Below are positions 1-7,700 of a DNA stretch of 13,465 nucleotides, one piece after another; within the stretch, counting starts at the first letter, position 1; each line of letters starts with the position of its first letter. A program made the position numbers and the translations under genes. The notes beneath the pieces were generated by a model. The model had not been told where the DNA came from, searched no databases, and saw only the letters and a program-made list of their open reading frames with translations. This DNA is from an uncultured Desulfovibrio sp. (GTDB taxonomy: Bacteria; Desulfobacterota; Desulfovibrionia; Desulfovibrionales; Desulfovibrionaceae): positions 1 through 13,465 of the forward strand of contig CAMLXE010000016.1 of NCBI GenBank assembly GCA_946490455.1, read 5' to 3'.

Positions 1-2402
1 TCCAGAGGCGTATGACCACTGGAATTGACCATTCTTGAAACCTTATCTCCATATTTCTCAATTTGTTGCAGAACTTCTACCAGACGAACCACCTTTCGGC
101 ATACCGATTCACGCTCCCCCGTCTGGTGCGGCCAGGCAAACTTGATCATGTCCATTTCTGCCCTGGCCTGCTTCAGCGTCTCACGCCGCTCTGCATTGAG
201 CGCACGCAGCCGGAGACTCTCCCCCGATGCATTGGCAAAGGCCCGCATGGTTTCAATACTGGTCACCAGTCTTCCGCGCCTGCCGCGCAGTCCGTGCAAT
301 GTCTCAGCCCGGTCCCGCATGGCCTGATGGAGTGTTTGCTGCACTTCGGCACCGCTGACACCATCAGCCATATTTTTCTTCAGCAGACTGACCTGTTCGC
401 GCATTGCCGCATCGATCCGCTCATCATTCAGTGCCAGTCCCTCTTCCGGGTCAAGCAGACGGTCATTCACGTCGATCAGGCCAGTAAGGTTGACAATATG
501 CTTGTCCAATACCTCACGGGCCAGAAATTCGGGATTGCTCTGATACATGGCATGGATATGCCGTCCACTGCTGCGATGCGTGGCCATGGACGCCACCCTG
601 GCAACCAGCTTGCCGGCCTTGTCCAGATTCGTTGCACCCTTGAGCCCCTTGTTGAATCGCTCGCTTGCCTCAACAAGCCGGGCCGCTGCTCCGGCTTCTG
701 TTGCAGGGTCTTCCAGCTCGGCGGCGAGGCCAGAGGCATAGGCGCGGGTCTCCGCATTCAGACCAAGGCTCTCGCACCACTGATCGAACCGATCTGACCG
801 TAACTCTTCTGCACCGTCACGCACACCGCCCACATTCAAAAGGCCATGACTTTCCGCAGCAGCCTGAAGCAGAGCGACATGCGCAATATGATAATTGAAA
901 TCAGGGAGATCAATCTTCTTGTGGGCGGTCAGACTCTTGACAAGCTCGGGAGTCAGCAGAAACGAGCGGGCGGACAGGCTTCCGGCAGCCCGGTCAATAA
1001 CACCCGAACGACCATGCTCATGCCCTCTGGAAGGCTGTACCGCTGCAAGAATATCATTCTGAAGAACACGCAGCGACTGGACAAGCTCATGCTGATAGGC
1101 AACGCTACCCCTCTTTTCCGGACTGACCACAGCCTGTTTGAACAGCAGAGCCATATCTGCATGTTCAGGATAGGCTCCCTGAAACAGCATGTCCACAAAC
1201 TGAAGTCTGACCGCATCCGCGCCTTCCTGCATCCCCGCCAGTGCCGTTGGCAGAAGAAGCGGCTGGGCACCACGCAAGCAATCCGTCAGCGTCCGTCCTA
1301 ACGCCATCAGGTCTATGCCGGCATTCAGGCACAATTTGCCAAGCCCGTGCAGAGCTTCGGCCTTGAATGTGGGAATATCTCCATTCTGTTCCGTAAATGC
1401 CGCAAGACTTTTCTCCAGCACGGTACAGAAAGCTTCCTCCAGAGTCTGGGCATCATGAGCGCTGATATAACCGTTCTGTTCCAGCGTATCGGCCGCCTCA
1501 AGGGCTTCCGGAAGATTTGGGGAAGTCATCCGGTTCAGGGCTTCAGCCTGTTTCCTGAACTGAAGAACAAGATCGCGCATGGATGTATTCAGCCTGGAGG
1601 CGCGCTCTTCCAGAGGCTGGCTGGCCACTCTGTTCAGGGCGTCAAGAGCTGTTCCCAGCCTCTCGCGACTGGAAATGGCGCGGTCCAGCTGAAAAATACG
1701 CTCACCAAGCGCCACGCTGACAGGCTGCTCTGCCGCCGAACCGGAAGGAAGACGTTTCTGCAGATTTTCCAGCTGTTCACGAACAACCTTCATCTCTTCA
1801 AGGCTGGCGGTATCGGGGAGCATATTCTGGCCCGGACGAATCGCTTCCAGCTCCTGCATCAGCGTATCGGAAAGAAGCACATCCTGCGTCAGGTTCCCTG
1901 AAGGGTCAATCGTGAGGTCGCCATCCTCAAGGGTAAACAGCTCTCCAGTATCATTGTGGGCAATGCCGGCGGTATGCTCCGAATCCAATAATCCCTTTTC
2001 CTGAGGAACGCCCGTTTCTGCCTTATCCATATCCAAATTTCGGGCCTGCTCCAGAAGCCCACGCATTTCACTCGTCACTCTGTCGGGTGCAGCTGCAGCA
2101 AGTTCCTCAAGTTGCCCCAGAGCTGCCTTGACGCCTTCACCCGTCCCTACAGCCTGTTCCAGACGACGGTACGCACCAAGCAAAGATGTTTCCTCATTCT
2201 GCCGTTCCAGCCTTTCGGAGGTATCAGGGATGACAGCGGGAATATCCGTCCGCCCCACGGCCTCTTCCACGGACGGTGGAGCCTTACGCAGTGTTTCCTG
2301 CACGGCAAGAGACAGCTCCTGCTGAACAGCATCCGACTGCAGAGGCGTTTTCAACGATACAGGAACAGAAGGAGAGGTCACGCCAGAAAATGTCATGCTC
2401 AT
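1..2402 (-). CDS. Large helical cytosolic or secreted protein of unknown function (C-terminus beyond window)
   Basis: I do not recognise this protein. The minus-strand frame is open for 800 codons from ATG 2402-2400 to the window edge, so the C-terminus is missing. The start was chosen because GGAG (2409-2412) lies 6 nt upstream; a second in-frame ATG at 2396 is less well spaced. There is no signal peptide and no hydrophobic membrane segment. The first 25 residues are rich in Ser, Thr and Pro. Most of the rest looks alpha-helical, with Leu/Ala/Glu/Gln/Arg-rich stretches that may form coiled coils (about residues 66-125, 200-220, 245-290, 660-720 and 735-785). An acidic, Gly/Asp-rich linker falls near 150-170. 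Only five Cys (326, 358, 375, 543, 768) and two Trp (542, 757) are visible. No catalytic motif stands out. It is transcribed away from tgt and appears to be a single-gene unit in this window. A structural, scaffold or secreted effector-like role is possible but unproven. Confidence 0.85.
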   Translation of the reverse strand, partial: MSMTFSGVTSPSVPVSLKTPLQSDAVQQELSLAVQETLRKAPPSVEEAVGRTDIPAVIPDTSERLERQNEETSLLGAYRRLEQAVGTGEGVKAALGQLEELAAAAPDRVTSEMRGLLEQARNLDMDKAETGVPQEKGLLDSEHTAGIAHNDTGELFTLEDGDLTIDPSGNLTQDVLLSDTLMQELEAIRPGQNMLPDTASLEEMKVVREQLENLQKRLPSGSAAEQPVSVALGERIFQLDRAISSRERLGTALDALNRVASQPLEERASRLNTSMRDLVLQFRKQAEALNRMTSPNLPEALEAADTLEQNGYISAHDAQTLEEAFCTVLEKSLAAFTEQNGDIPTFKAEALHGLGKLCLNAGIDLMALGRTLTDCLRGAQPLLLPTALAGMQEGADAVRLQFVDMLFQGAYPEHADMALLFKQAVVSPEKRGSVAYQHELVQSLRVLQNDILAAVQPSRGHEHGRSGVIDRAAGSLSARSFLLTPELVKSLTAHKKIDLPDFNYHIAHVALLQAAAESHGLLNVGGVRDGAEELRSDRFDQWCESLGLNAETRAYASGLAAELEDPATEAGAAARLVEASERFNKGLKGATNLDKAGKLVARVASMATHRSSGRHIHAMYQSNPEFLAREVLDKHIVNLTGLIDVNDRLLDPEEGLALNDERIDAAMREQVSLLKKNMADGVSGAEVQQTLHQAMRDRAETLHGLRGRRGRLVTSIETMRAFANASGESLRLRALNAERRETLKQARAEMDMIKFAWPHQTGERESVCRKVVRLVEVLQQIEKYGDKVSRMVNSSGHTPL

Positions 2403-2441
2403 AGGCTTCTCCGAACAACGGGCTGAGATAAAAACATTTTT

Positions 2442-2470
2442 GTTTTACCTGACATAGGGAAAGCTGTCCA
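2442..2470 (-). promoter_or_regulatory. Candidate sigma70 promoter for the large unknown gene
   Basis: On the minus strand, TGGACA (2470-2465, 5/6 match to the -35 consensus) is followed after 17 nt by TAAAAC (2447-2442, 4/6 match to the -10). Transcription would start near 2435, giving a leader of roughly 33 nt that contains the GGAG ribosome site. This is a pattern match only. Confidence 0.4.
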
Positions 2471-2629
2471 CTGATTCCATCCGAAAGCCGGCTGGCTGCC
2501 ACAACCTGAAATGACAATCCCCAATGCCTTCTGGTCCGCCTTCCTAACCAGCTTCTTATGAGCCTCAAAAGGCTTCTTCCTTGCCTGATCCCGCACACCT
2601 TCCGGCTTTCTCCCATAAAGGATGCCGAC

Positions 2630-2658
2630 TTTTCAAACGACACGTTTCAGGCTAGAAT
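2630..2658 (+). promoter_or_regulatory. Candidate sigma70 promoter of tgt, placed for a leaderless transcript
   Basis: TTTTCA (2630-2635, 4/6) and TAGAAT (2653-2658, 5/6) are separated by 17 nt. A start 6-7 nt after the -10 element would fall at about 2664-2666, on the tgt ATG at 2665. No Shine-Dalgarno sequence is present at normal distance; the nearest AGG (2649-2651) ends 13 nt before the ATG. Confidence 0.45.
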
Positions 2659-2664
2659 TGCACA

Positions 2665-3780
2665 ATGAACATACCCGGAACTTTTCATATTCACGCAACG
2701 GATGGTGCAGCCCGCACAGGGACACTGCAGACGGCTCATGGGCCGGTCAATACGCCAATCTTTATGCCGGTGGGTACCGTAGGCAGCGTCAAGGCCATTG
2801 CACCTGATGATCTGTACGCCATCGGAGCCGAAATCATTCTCGGCAATACCTATCATCTGTACCTCCGCCCCGGTGACGATCTCGTTGCCCGACATGGAGG
2901 TCTGCATGGATTCAGCTCCTGGGACCGCCCCATTCTGACAGACAGCGGAGGATTTCAGGTTTTCAGTCTGTCCTCGCTACGAACCATCAAGGAGGAAGGC
3001 GTCACCTTTCGCTCCCATCTGGATGGATCAAAGCACCTTTTCACCCCCGAAAAGGTTGTCGACATTCAGCGCAATCTCAATTCCGACATCATGATGGTCC
3101 TTGATGAGTGTGTTCCTCCAGATGCTGATCATGCCTATACGGAACGGTCTCTCGGGCTGACCACACGCTGGGCAAGCCGTTGCCGTGCAGCCTATCCCAA
3201 GGGAACCGCCGGAAACCTTCTCTTTGGAATCGTTCAGGGGGGCATGTTCAAGGATCTTCGAGCCGAATCGGCCCGACAGCTGATTGATCTTGACTTTGAA
3301 GGCTATGCCATTGGCGGGCTTTCCGTGGGCGAAAGCAAGGCCACCATGATGGAAATGCTGTATTACACGGCCCCACTTCTCCCTGAAGAAAAACCCCGCT
3401 ACCTCATGGGCGTGGGAACGCCTCTGGATATTATCAAAGGCATTGATGCCGGCGTGGACATGTTTGACTGTGTCCTTCCCACGCGCAATGCCCGCAATGG
3501 CACCCTCTATACCTCTCTGGGCAAGATCAACATCAAGCGTCGGGAATTTGCCGAGGATGACAGGCCGCTTGATCCTGCCTGTTCCTGCTATACCTGCAGA
3601 ACCTTTTCCAGAGCCTATCTCCGGCACCTTTATGTTTCACAGGAACTTCTGGCCTTCAGGCTCAATTCCATTCACAACCTGACCTATTTTCTGGATGTGG
3701 TTCGTGGCGCCCGGACTGCCATTCGCGAAGGACGCTGGAGCGACTACAGAAAACACTTCGAAGAACTGTACACGATCTGA
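2665..3780 (+). CDS. tgt: tRNA-guanine transglycosylase (queuine/preQ1 tRNA-ribosyltransferase)
   Basis: This enzyme swaps the guanine at position 34 of tRNAs with GUN anticodons for preQ1, a step of queuosine synthesis in the cytosol. The 371-residue protein has the usual bacterial length and covers the whole TIM-barrel family. Asp93, in TDSGGFQVFS, aligns with the general acid/base. Asp268, in DMFDCVLPTRNARNG, aligns with the nucleophile. The zinc site is complete: Cys306, Cys308, Cys311 and His337. GGLSVGE near residues 217-223 and MGVGTP near 248-253 are family motifs. The start at 2665 matches the family N-terminus (F-x-I-x-A-T-D-G), although no ribosome binding site precedes it. The gene opens the plus-strand block and is followed by its own hairpin terminator. 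Confidence 0.97.
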   Translation: MNIPGTFHIHATDGAARTGTLQTAHGPVNTPIFMPVGTVGSVKAIAPDDLYAIGAEIILGNTYHLYLRPGDDLVARHGGLHGFSSWDRPILTDSGGFQVFSLSSLRTIKEEGVTFRSHLDGSKHLFTPEKVVDIQRNLNSDIMMVLDECVPPDADHAYTERSLGLTTRWASRCRAAYPKGTAGNLLFGIVQGGMFKDLRAESARQLIDLDFEGYAIGGLSVGESKATMMEMLYYTAPLLPEEKPRYLMGVGTPLDIIKGIDAGVDMFDCVLPTRNARNGTLYTSLGKINIKRREFAEDDRPLDPACSCYTCRTFSRAYLRHLYVSQELLAFRLNSIHNLTYFLDVVRGARTAIREGRWSDYRKHFEELYTI

Positions 3781-3787
3781 TTGCAGA

Positions 3788-3825
3788 AGGACCGTTCCAG
3801 AGACCGGAGCGGTCCTGCCTTTCTT
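3788..3825 (+). terminator. Rho-independent terminator after tgt
   Basis: An 11-bp stem (3788-3798 with 3806-3816, one G-U pair) closes a 7-nt loop and is followed by GCCTTTCTT. It begins 8 nt after the tgt stop codon and ends 25 nt before the murJ start, so murJ would depend on read-through or on a promoter I did not find. Confidence 0.7.
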
Positions 3826-3850
3826 CGGTACCCCCTCTGGAAACGGCACC

Positions 3851-5464
3851 ATGCTGTTCTTTCCCCGTACACCTGCCATGAACAAACGAAAGACCTCCTC
3901 CAGCACGGAAAGACAGATCATACGATCATCGGAAGGCTTCCTCTGCAGTACCCTTGTCGTCACGGGAGGGACGTTGTTCTCCCGACTTCTTGGCTTTGCC
4001 AGAGACGCCTGCATTGCCTGGATTCTTGGCGGATCAGGGACTGCCGATGCGCTTACGGCTGCACTGAGGCTGCCATACATGGTTCGACGTCTGTTTGGAG
4101 AAGGGACGCTTTCCCTGGCCCTTACGGCAGCCTGCGTCCGGGAACGGCTGGAAGGAGAAAACGGGCTGGCAGCCGCGGTAGGGCGGCATATTCTCTTCAA
4201 AGGAGGTCTGATTGTCCTTCTTGTCATACTTGGTGCAGGAATTCTGCTTCCTCTGACGGCTCCAGGACTCCTCAAGCGCCCGGACATTCTTGATGAAGCC
4301 ATCCGCCTGTTCCGAATCTGTATCCCCTACGCACTGTTTGCCCTGCTGGCCGCTGTCGGGATGGCCGAGCTGCATAGCCGGAACAGGTTTCTGCTTCCAT
4401 CCCTGATGCCGGCACTGTTCAACATTACAGTGCTGGTCTCGGCCATTCCTGCCATATGTCTGCCTCCAGCACAGGCAGGAACCCTTCTGGCGTGCGGTGT
4501 TCTCTGTGGCGGGCTCCTCCAGTGGCTCTGTCTGCTGCCTGCAACCGTCCGTCCACCCCAAACCATATCCGCTCAACGCCCCTCGCAAGAAAAGGTTCGC
4601 ACCATTCTCCGAAGTCTTCCGGCTGGCATCCTCGGTGCGGCCGTACCGCAACTGGCCTTTCTTCTCGCATCCGGGATTGCTTCTCTGCTTCCCGAAGGAC
4701 ACATGGCCTCACTGTTCTATGCAGAACGACTTCTGGAATTTCCTCTGGGAGTTCTGGGGGCCGCCGTAGGTATGGCGGCAGCGCCCCGTCTGGCAGCACT
4801 TGCCTCGGAATCCCATGCGTCATCCAAAGAAGAGGCACCCTGCTCGGACAATGACGCATTCATCATGGAAATAAAACGGGCTCAGCATATTTCTCTGGGA
4901 CTGAATCTTCCTGCAGCTGCCGGTCTGGCAGCTGTATCCATCCCTCTGGTAACACTCGTTCTCGGCCATGGTGCCTTTGATACAGAGGCCATTCAGGCAA
5001 CGGCCCTTTCCCTGTGCGCCTATGCGCCGGGCCTGCCGGCCTACGCACTCTCCCGTCCTCTGCTGGCCGCATGTCAGGCTCTGCAGGACAATCGGACACC
5101 AGTCCGGGCCGCGCTCCCTTCCCTGCTTGTGACTGTCATTTCCGGTCTGGGACTCATGTACATGGCTGGTCCATGGGGTCCTCCCCTGGGCGTCTCTCTG
5201 GGGCTCTGGTGTTATGTCTGGCAGCTGCGTCGGGGACTGGGCCGATTCTCTCCTTCTCTGCCCTGTCGCAGTCTTCTCGTCCTTCTGCTTGGAACGGCCT
5301 GTACCTTTGTATCTGCCTTCTGGATTACAGAGCATTATGCGTCAGGCTCTCCGCTGTTTGCACTGGGACTTGCCGTTCCAGCGGGGATTCTTGTGTATGC
5401 CCTTGTTCTGCTGTTTGGTGATCGTCAACTGCTTTCCACAATCCTCCGAAAAAAAACGCTCTGA
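3851..5464 (+). CDS. murJ: Lipid II flippase MurJ (MviN family)
   Basis: This is a polytopic inner-membrane protein of the MOP exporter superfamily that moves lipid II to the periplasmic face for peptidoglycan synthesis. With the ATG at 3851 it has 537 residues, slightly longer than the E. coli protein (511). Family motifs are clear: SRLLGFARD (44-52), LRLPYMVRRLFGEG (72-85) and YAERLLEFPLGVLGAAVG (290-307). Arg45, Arg51, Arg79/80 and Arg293 align with the conserved cavity arginines (18, 24, 52 and 270 in E. coli). About fourteen hydrophobic segments are visible, with a charged loop near residues 315-345. GGAA (3839-3842), 8 nt before ATG 3851, is a modest ribosome site. An in-frame ATG at 3878 has none. 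The family start would be close to residue 25-30, so the first ~25 polar residues are a variable extension. Confidence 0.93.
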   Translation: MLFFPRTPAMNKRKTSSSTERQIIRSSEGFLCSTLVVTGGTLFSRLLGFARDACIAWILGGSGTADALTAALRLPYMVRRLFGEGTLSLALTAACVRERLEGENGLAAAVGRHILFKGGLIVLLVILGAGILLPLTAPGLLKRPDILDEAIRLFRICIPYALFALLAAVGMAELHSRNRFLLPSLMPALFNITVLVSAIPAICLPPAQAGTLLACGVLCGGLLQWLCLLPATVRPPQTISAQRPSQEKVRTILRSLPAGILGAAVPQLAFLLASGIASLLPEGHMASLFYAERLLEFPLGVLGAAVGMAAAPRLAALASESHASSKEEAPCSDNDAFIMEIKRAQHISLGLNLPAAAGLAAVSIPLVTLVLGHGAFDTEAIQATALSLCAYAPGLPAYALSRPLLAACQALQDNRTPVRAALPSLLVTVISGLGLMYMAGPWGPPLGVSLGLWCYVWQLRRGLGRFSPSLPCRSLLVLLLGTACTFVSAFWITEHYASGSPLFALGLAVPAGILVYALVLLFGDRQLLSTILRKKTL

Positions 5465-5479
5465 AGAGGGGTTCCCTTT

Positions 5480-7549
5480 TTGCCTCTCCAGAACTACTCT
5501 GTACCCATGAAAACTTCACCTGTTCCCCCATTTATCACAAGTATTCTGAAACTCTTGCTCGGGACGCTGGTCGTTCTTCTGCTTGCCCGCTGTGCCATGC
5601 TTGCCCTGCTCTGGGAGAGCATCCACACTGACCCGATGATTGATATCGTCAATGCCCTGTATATCGGTACAAAATTCGATATCCGCATGGTAGTGCTGTA
5701 CCTTATCCCGGTGGCCCTTGTGCTTGGCATTCCCCCTCTGGAACGAAGGCTTGCACAAAACAGTCTGCGCCGTGGGCTCATCAGCATTTACGGACTGGTC
5801 TTTTTTGTCGCAGTCTTTATCTATGTTGTGGACTTTGGCTGGTATTTCTACATGAATCAGCGTGTAGATGCCACGCTTTTTGAATTTGCAGGCAACCCGG
5901 ACATTGCCGGAAACATGGTCTGGGAATCCTATCCGGTGATTCCCATTACCCTTGCCATGCTTGTGGTGACCGCGGCCTACATGCTGTTTTTTGGGCACGT
6001 TCTGCGGACGCACACCACAACTCCCAAGCTGGGGTGGAAACGTCGGGCTGGCTGGACAGCCTTTGCCTTTGTGGGGCTCTTTCTTCTGGCCTATGGCCAG
6101 ATCAGTTCCAATCTTTTCCCTCTCCGCTGGAGTAACGCCTATTTCAGCACCAATCCCAATATGGCAACTCTGTCTCTGAATCCCATTCAGAATCTGCGGG
6201 ACACCTTCAAGTCTTCCCGAGGGACAAAACCTGACATGGCGGCGACGCGCGACAGCTATGCCCGTGTTGCCCAGTGGCTTCGGGTAGATCATCCTGATGT
6301 GCAGAAGCTCGATTTTGTCCGTCACGTTGCAGGAACACCTGTTGCCGAACAGAAAAACCCGCTCAATGTTGTGGTCATCATTATGGAATCCCTGTCGTTT
6401 CCAAAGACTTCCTTTGCTCCCGACAGGACGGCCCATCCAGATGATCCCACCCCAAACCTGCTCGCCCTGGCTCCCAAGTCACGCTACTATCCCTGGTTCT
6501 TTGCCCCTACACGGACCACGGCCAGAGCCATATTCACTACGATGACCGGTATCCCGGATGTAAACCGCTCAGGCGGAACCAGCTCCCGGAATCCTGCTCT
6601 GGTGGATCAGGCTGTCATGATGAACGAGTTCAAGGGGTATGAAAAATTCTACATGATTGGTGGCAGTGCCAGCTGGGCCAATATCCGTGGTGTTCTTGAT
6701 CACAATATAGATGGGCTGCACCTGCTCGAAGAAGGAGCCTGGGAAGCCCCCAATGTTGATGTATGGGGAATCTCGGATTTCAGCCTTTTCCGTGAAGCGG
6801 TTGGTGTCTTCAATAAGCAGACCAGGCCCTTTGTCGCGGTCATTCAGACAGCCGGCTATCACCCTCCCTATACCATCCCCAATGACAATGGCGGATTCCA
6901 GCTCAAGACGCCGTCTGAAGAGACGCTGAAGAACTATGGTTTTACCGGAGTGGATGAATACAATTCCATGCGTTTTTCAGACCATGCTCTGGGGGAATTC
7001 TTCCGTCTGGCAAGCAGGGAACCATGGTTCAAGAATACCGTCTTTGCCATTTTTGGGGATCACGGTCTCACCGATACACCCGGCAACATGTCTCCCGGTT
7101 ATGAAGCCTGTGGCCTGCATGGTTACCATACTCCCATGCTTATTTATGCTCCCGGGCTTACTGAGGCTGGACTTTTCGAACCTGGTACAGACGAACGCCC
7201 CTGCGGTCAGCCGGACATTTTCCCCACCCTTGCTTCGCTGGCAGGCATTCCCTACAGATATAATGCCCTGGGGCGCAACCTGCTGGATCCAGATACCAAG
7301 AATGACGCACGGCAATTTATCGGCGGAAGTGCCGAATCCATCGTCAAGCTGGTGGAAGGCGGTTATTGCTATACTTTTTCAGAGACTGAAGGCATGTATG
7401 ATCTTGAAGATCCCGTTCTGCATAATCTCATAGAGAGTGAACCGGAACGTGCCGCTCACATGCGTCAATGGGCAAAGGATTTTTATAATATTTCCAAGTA
7501 TCTTTTGTACCATAACAAAAAAGTGGGAGATACCGAGATAGGGCCTTGA
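5480..7549 (+). CDS. LtaS/OpgB-type membrane sulfatase-fold transferase
   Basis: The protein belongs to the alkaline phosphatase/sulfatase superfamily branch of lipoteichoic acid synthase and phosphoglycerol transferase. Five membrane segments (about 19-43, 67-84, 100-117, 154-172 and 189-205) are followed by a large periplasmic domain (about 290-650). Residues that line up with the metal and catalytic site are Glu303 in VVVIIMESLSF, Thr346 in TRTTARA (nucleophile), His461 in AGYHPPY, and Asp527-His528 in FAIFGDHG. The NSMRFSDHALGEF motif (495-507) is typical of the family. The substrate cannot be read from the sequence: in a Gram-negative cell it may decorate glucans, lipid A, another glycolipid or a surface polymer with phosphoglycerol or phosphoethanolamine. 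The TTG start at 5480 is chosen because AGAGGGG (5465-5471) lies 8 nt upstream; ATG 5507 has no ribosome site. The murJ stop is 15 nt upstream, suggesting co-transcription with murJ. Confidence 0.88.
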   Translation: MPLQNYSVPMKTSPVPPFITSILKLLLGTLVVLLLARCAMLALLWESIHTDPMIDIVNALYIGTKFDIRMVVLYLIPVALVLGIPPLERRLAQNSLRRGLISIYGLVFFVAVFIYVVDFGWYFYMNQRVDATLFEFAGNPDIAGNMVWESYPVIPITLAMLVVTAAYMLFFGHVLRTHTTTPKLGWKRRAGWTAFAFVGLFLLAYGQISSNLFPLRWSNAYFSTNPNMATLSLNPIQNLRDTFKSSRGTKPDMAATRDSYARVAQWLRVDHPDVQKLDFVRHVAGTPVAEQKNPLNVVVIIMESLSFPKTSFAPDRTAHPDDPTPNLLALAPKSRYYPWFFAPTRTTARAIFTTMTGIPDVNRSGGTSSRNPALVDQAVMMNEFKGYEKFYMIGGSASWANIRGVLDHNIDGLHLLEEGAWEAPNVDVWGISDFSLFREAVGVFNKQTRPFVAVIQTAGYHPPYTIPNDNGGFQLKTPSEETLKNYGFTGVDEYNSMRFSDHALGEFFRLASREPWFKNTVFAIFGDHGLTDTPGNMSPGYEACGLHGYHTPMLIYAPGLTEAGLFEPGTDERPCGQPDIFPTLASLAGIPYRYNALGRNLLDPDTKNDARQFIGGSAESIVKLVEGGYCYTFSETEGMYDLEDPVLHNLIESEPERAAHMRQWAKDFYNISKYLLYHNKKVGDTEIGP

Positions 7550-7565
7550 CAACCCAAGGGGAGAT

Positions 7566-7606
7566 ACACCATTCTGGTGTGCCGGGGTTCAGGTAGCCCC
7601 TCTTTC
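7566..7606 (+). terminator. Tandem hairpins between the transferase gene and ilvB; weak terminator or attenuator
   Basis: The first hairpin is ACACC-ATTCT-GGTGT (7566-7580). The second pairs GGGGTT (7584-7589) with AGCCCC (7595-7600) around the loop CAGGT and is followed by TCTTTC. The U-tract is poor. GGGG at 7558-7561 could compete for the same CCCC (7597-7600), so two alternative folds are possible. Confidence 0.4.
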
Positions 7607-7700
7607 AGAAGAGCATGATCCGGCCACCGAAAAAATGTGTATGCTACAAACCGGTCGGTACTCATGTGCCTTTTCCACCCATACCAGAGGGAGTAATCCA

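Noticed and set aside
63..1901. Plus-strand frames of 150-244 codons across the left end
   Set aside because: They are antisense to the continuous 800-codon minus-strand frame, are fragmented, and lack ribosome sites and family resemblance.
2488..2506. Sigma54-like GG-N10-GC (TGGCAG..GGC) on the minus strand upstream of the large unknown gene
   Set aside because: Only the minimal GG and GC are matched, the -12 half is CGGC not TTGC, and a better-spaced sigma70 pattern is closer to the gene.
2560..2580. Small hairpin AGCCT-CAAA-AGGCT followed by TTCTTCCTT in the divergent spacer
   Set aside because: The stem is only 5 bp and no plus-strand gene ends upstream, so a terminator role has no support.
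3781..4293. A 170-codon plus-strand frame starting at the end of tgt
   Set aside because: It overlaps murJ in another frame, and murJ is clear by its motifs.
7546..7575. TTGACA at the transferase stop codon as a -35 for ilvB
   Set aside because: No acceptable -10 lies at 16-18 nt; the best (CATTCT) matches only 3 of 6.
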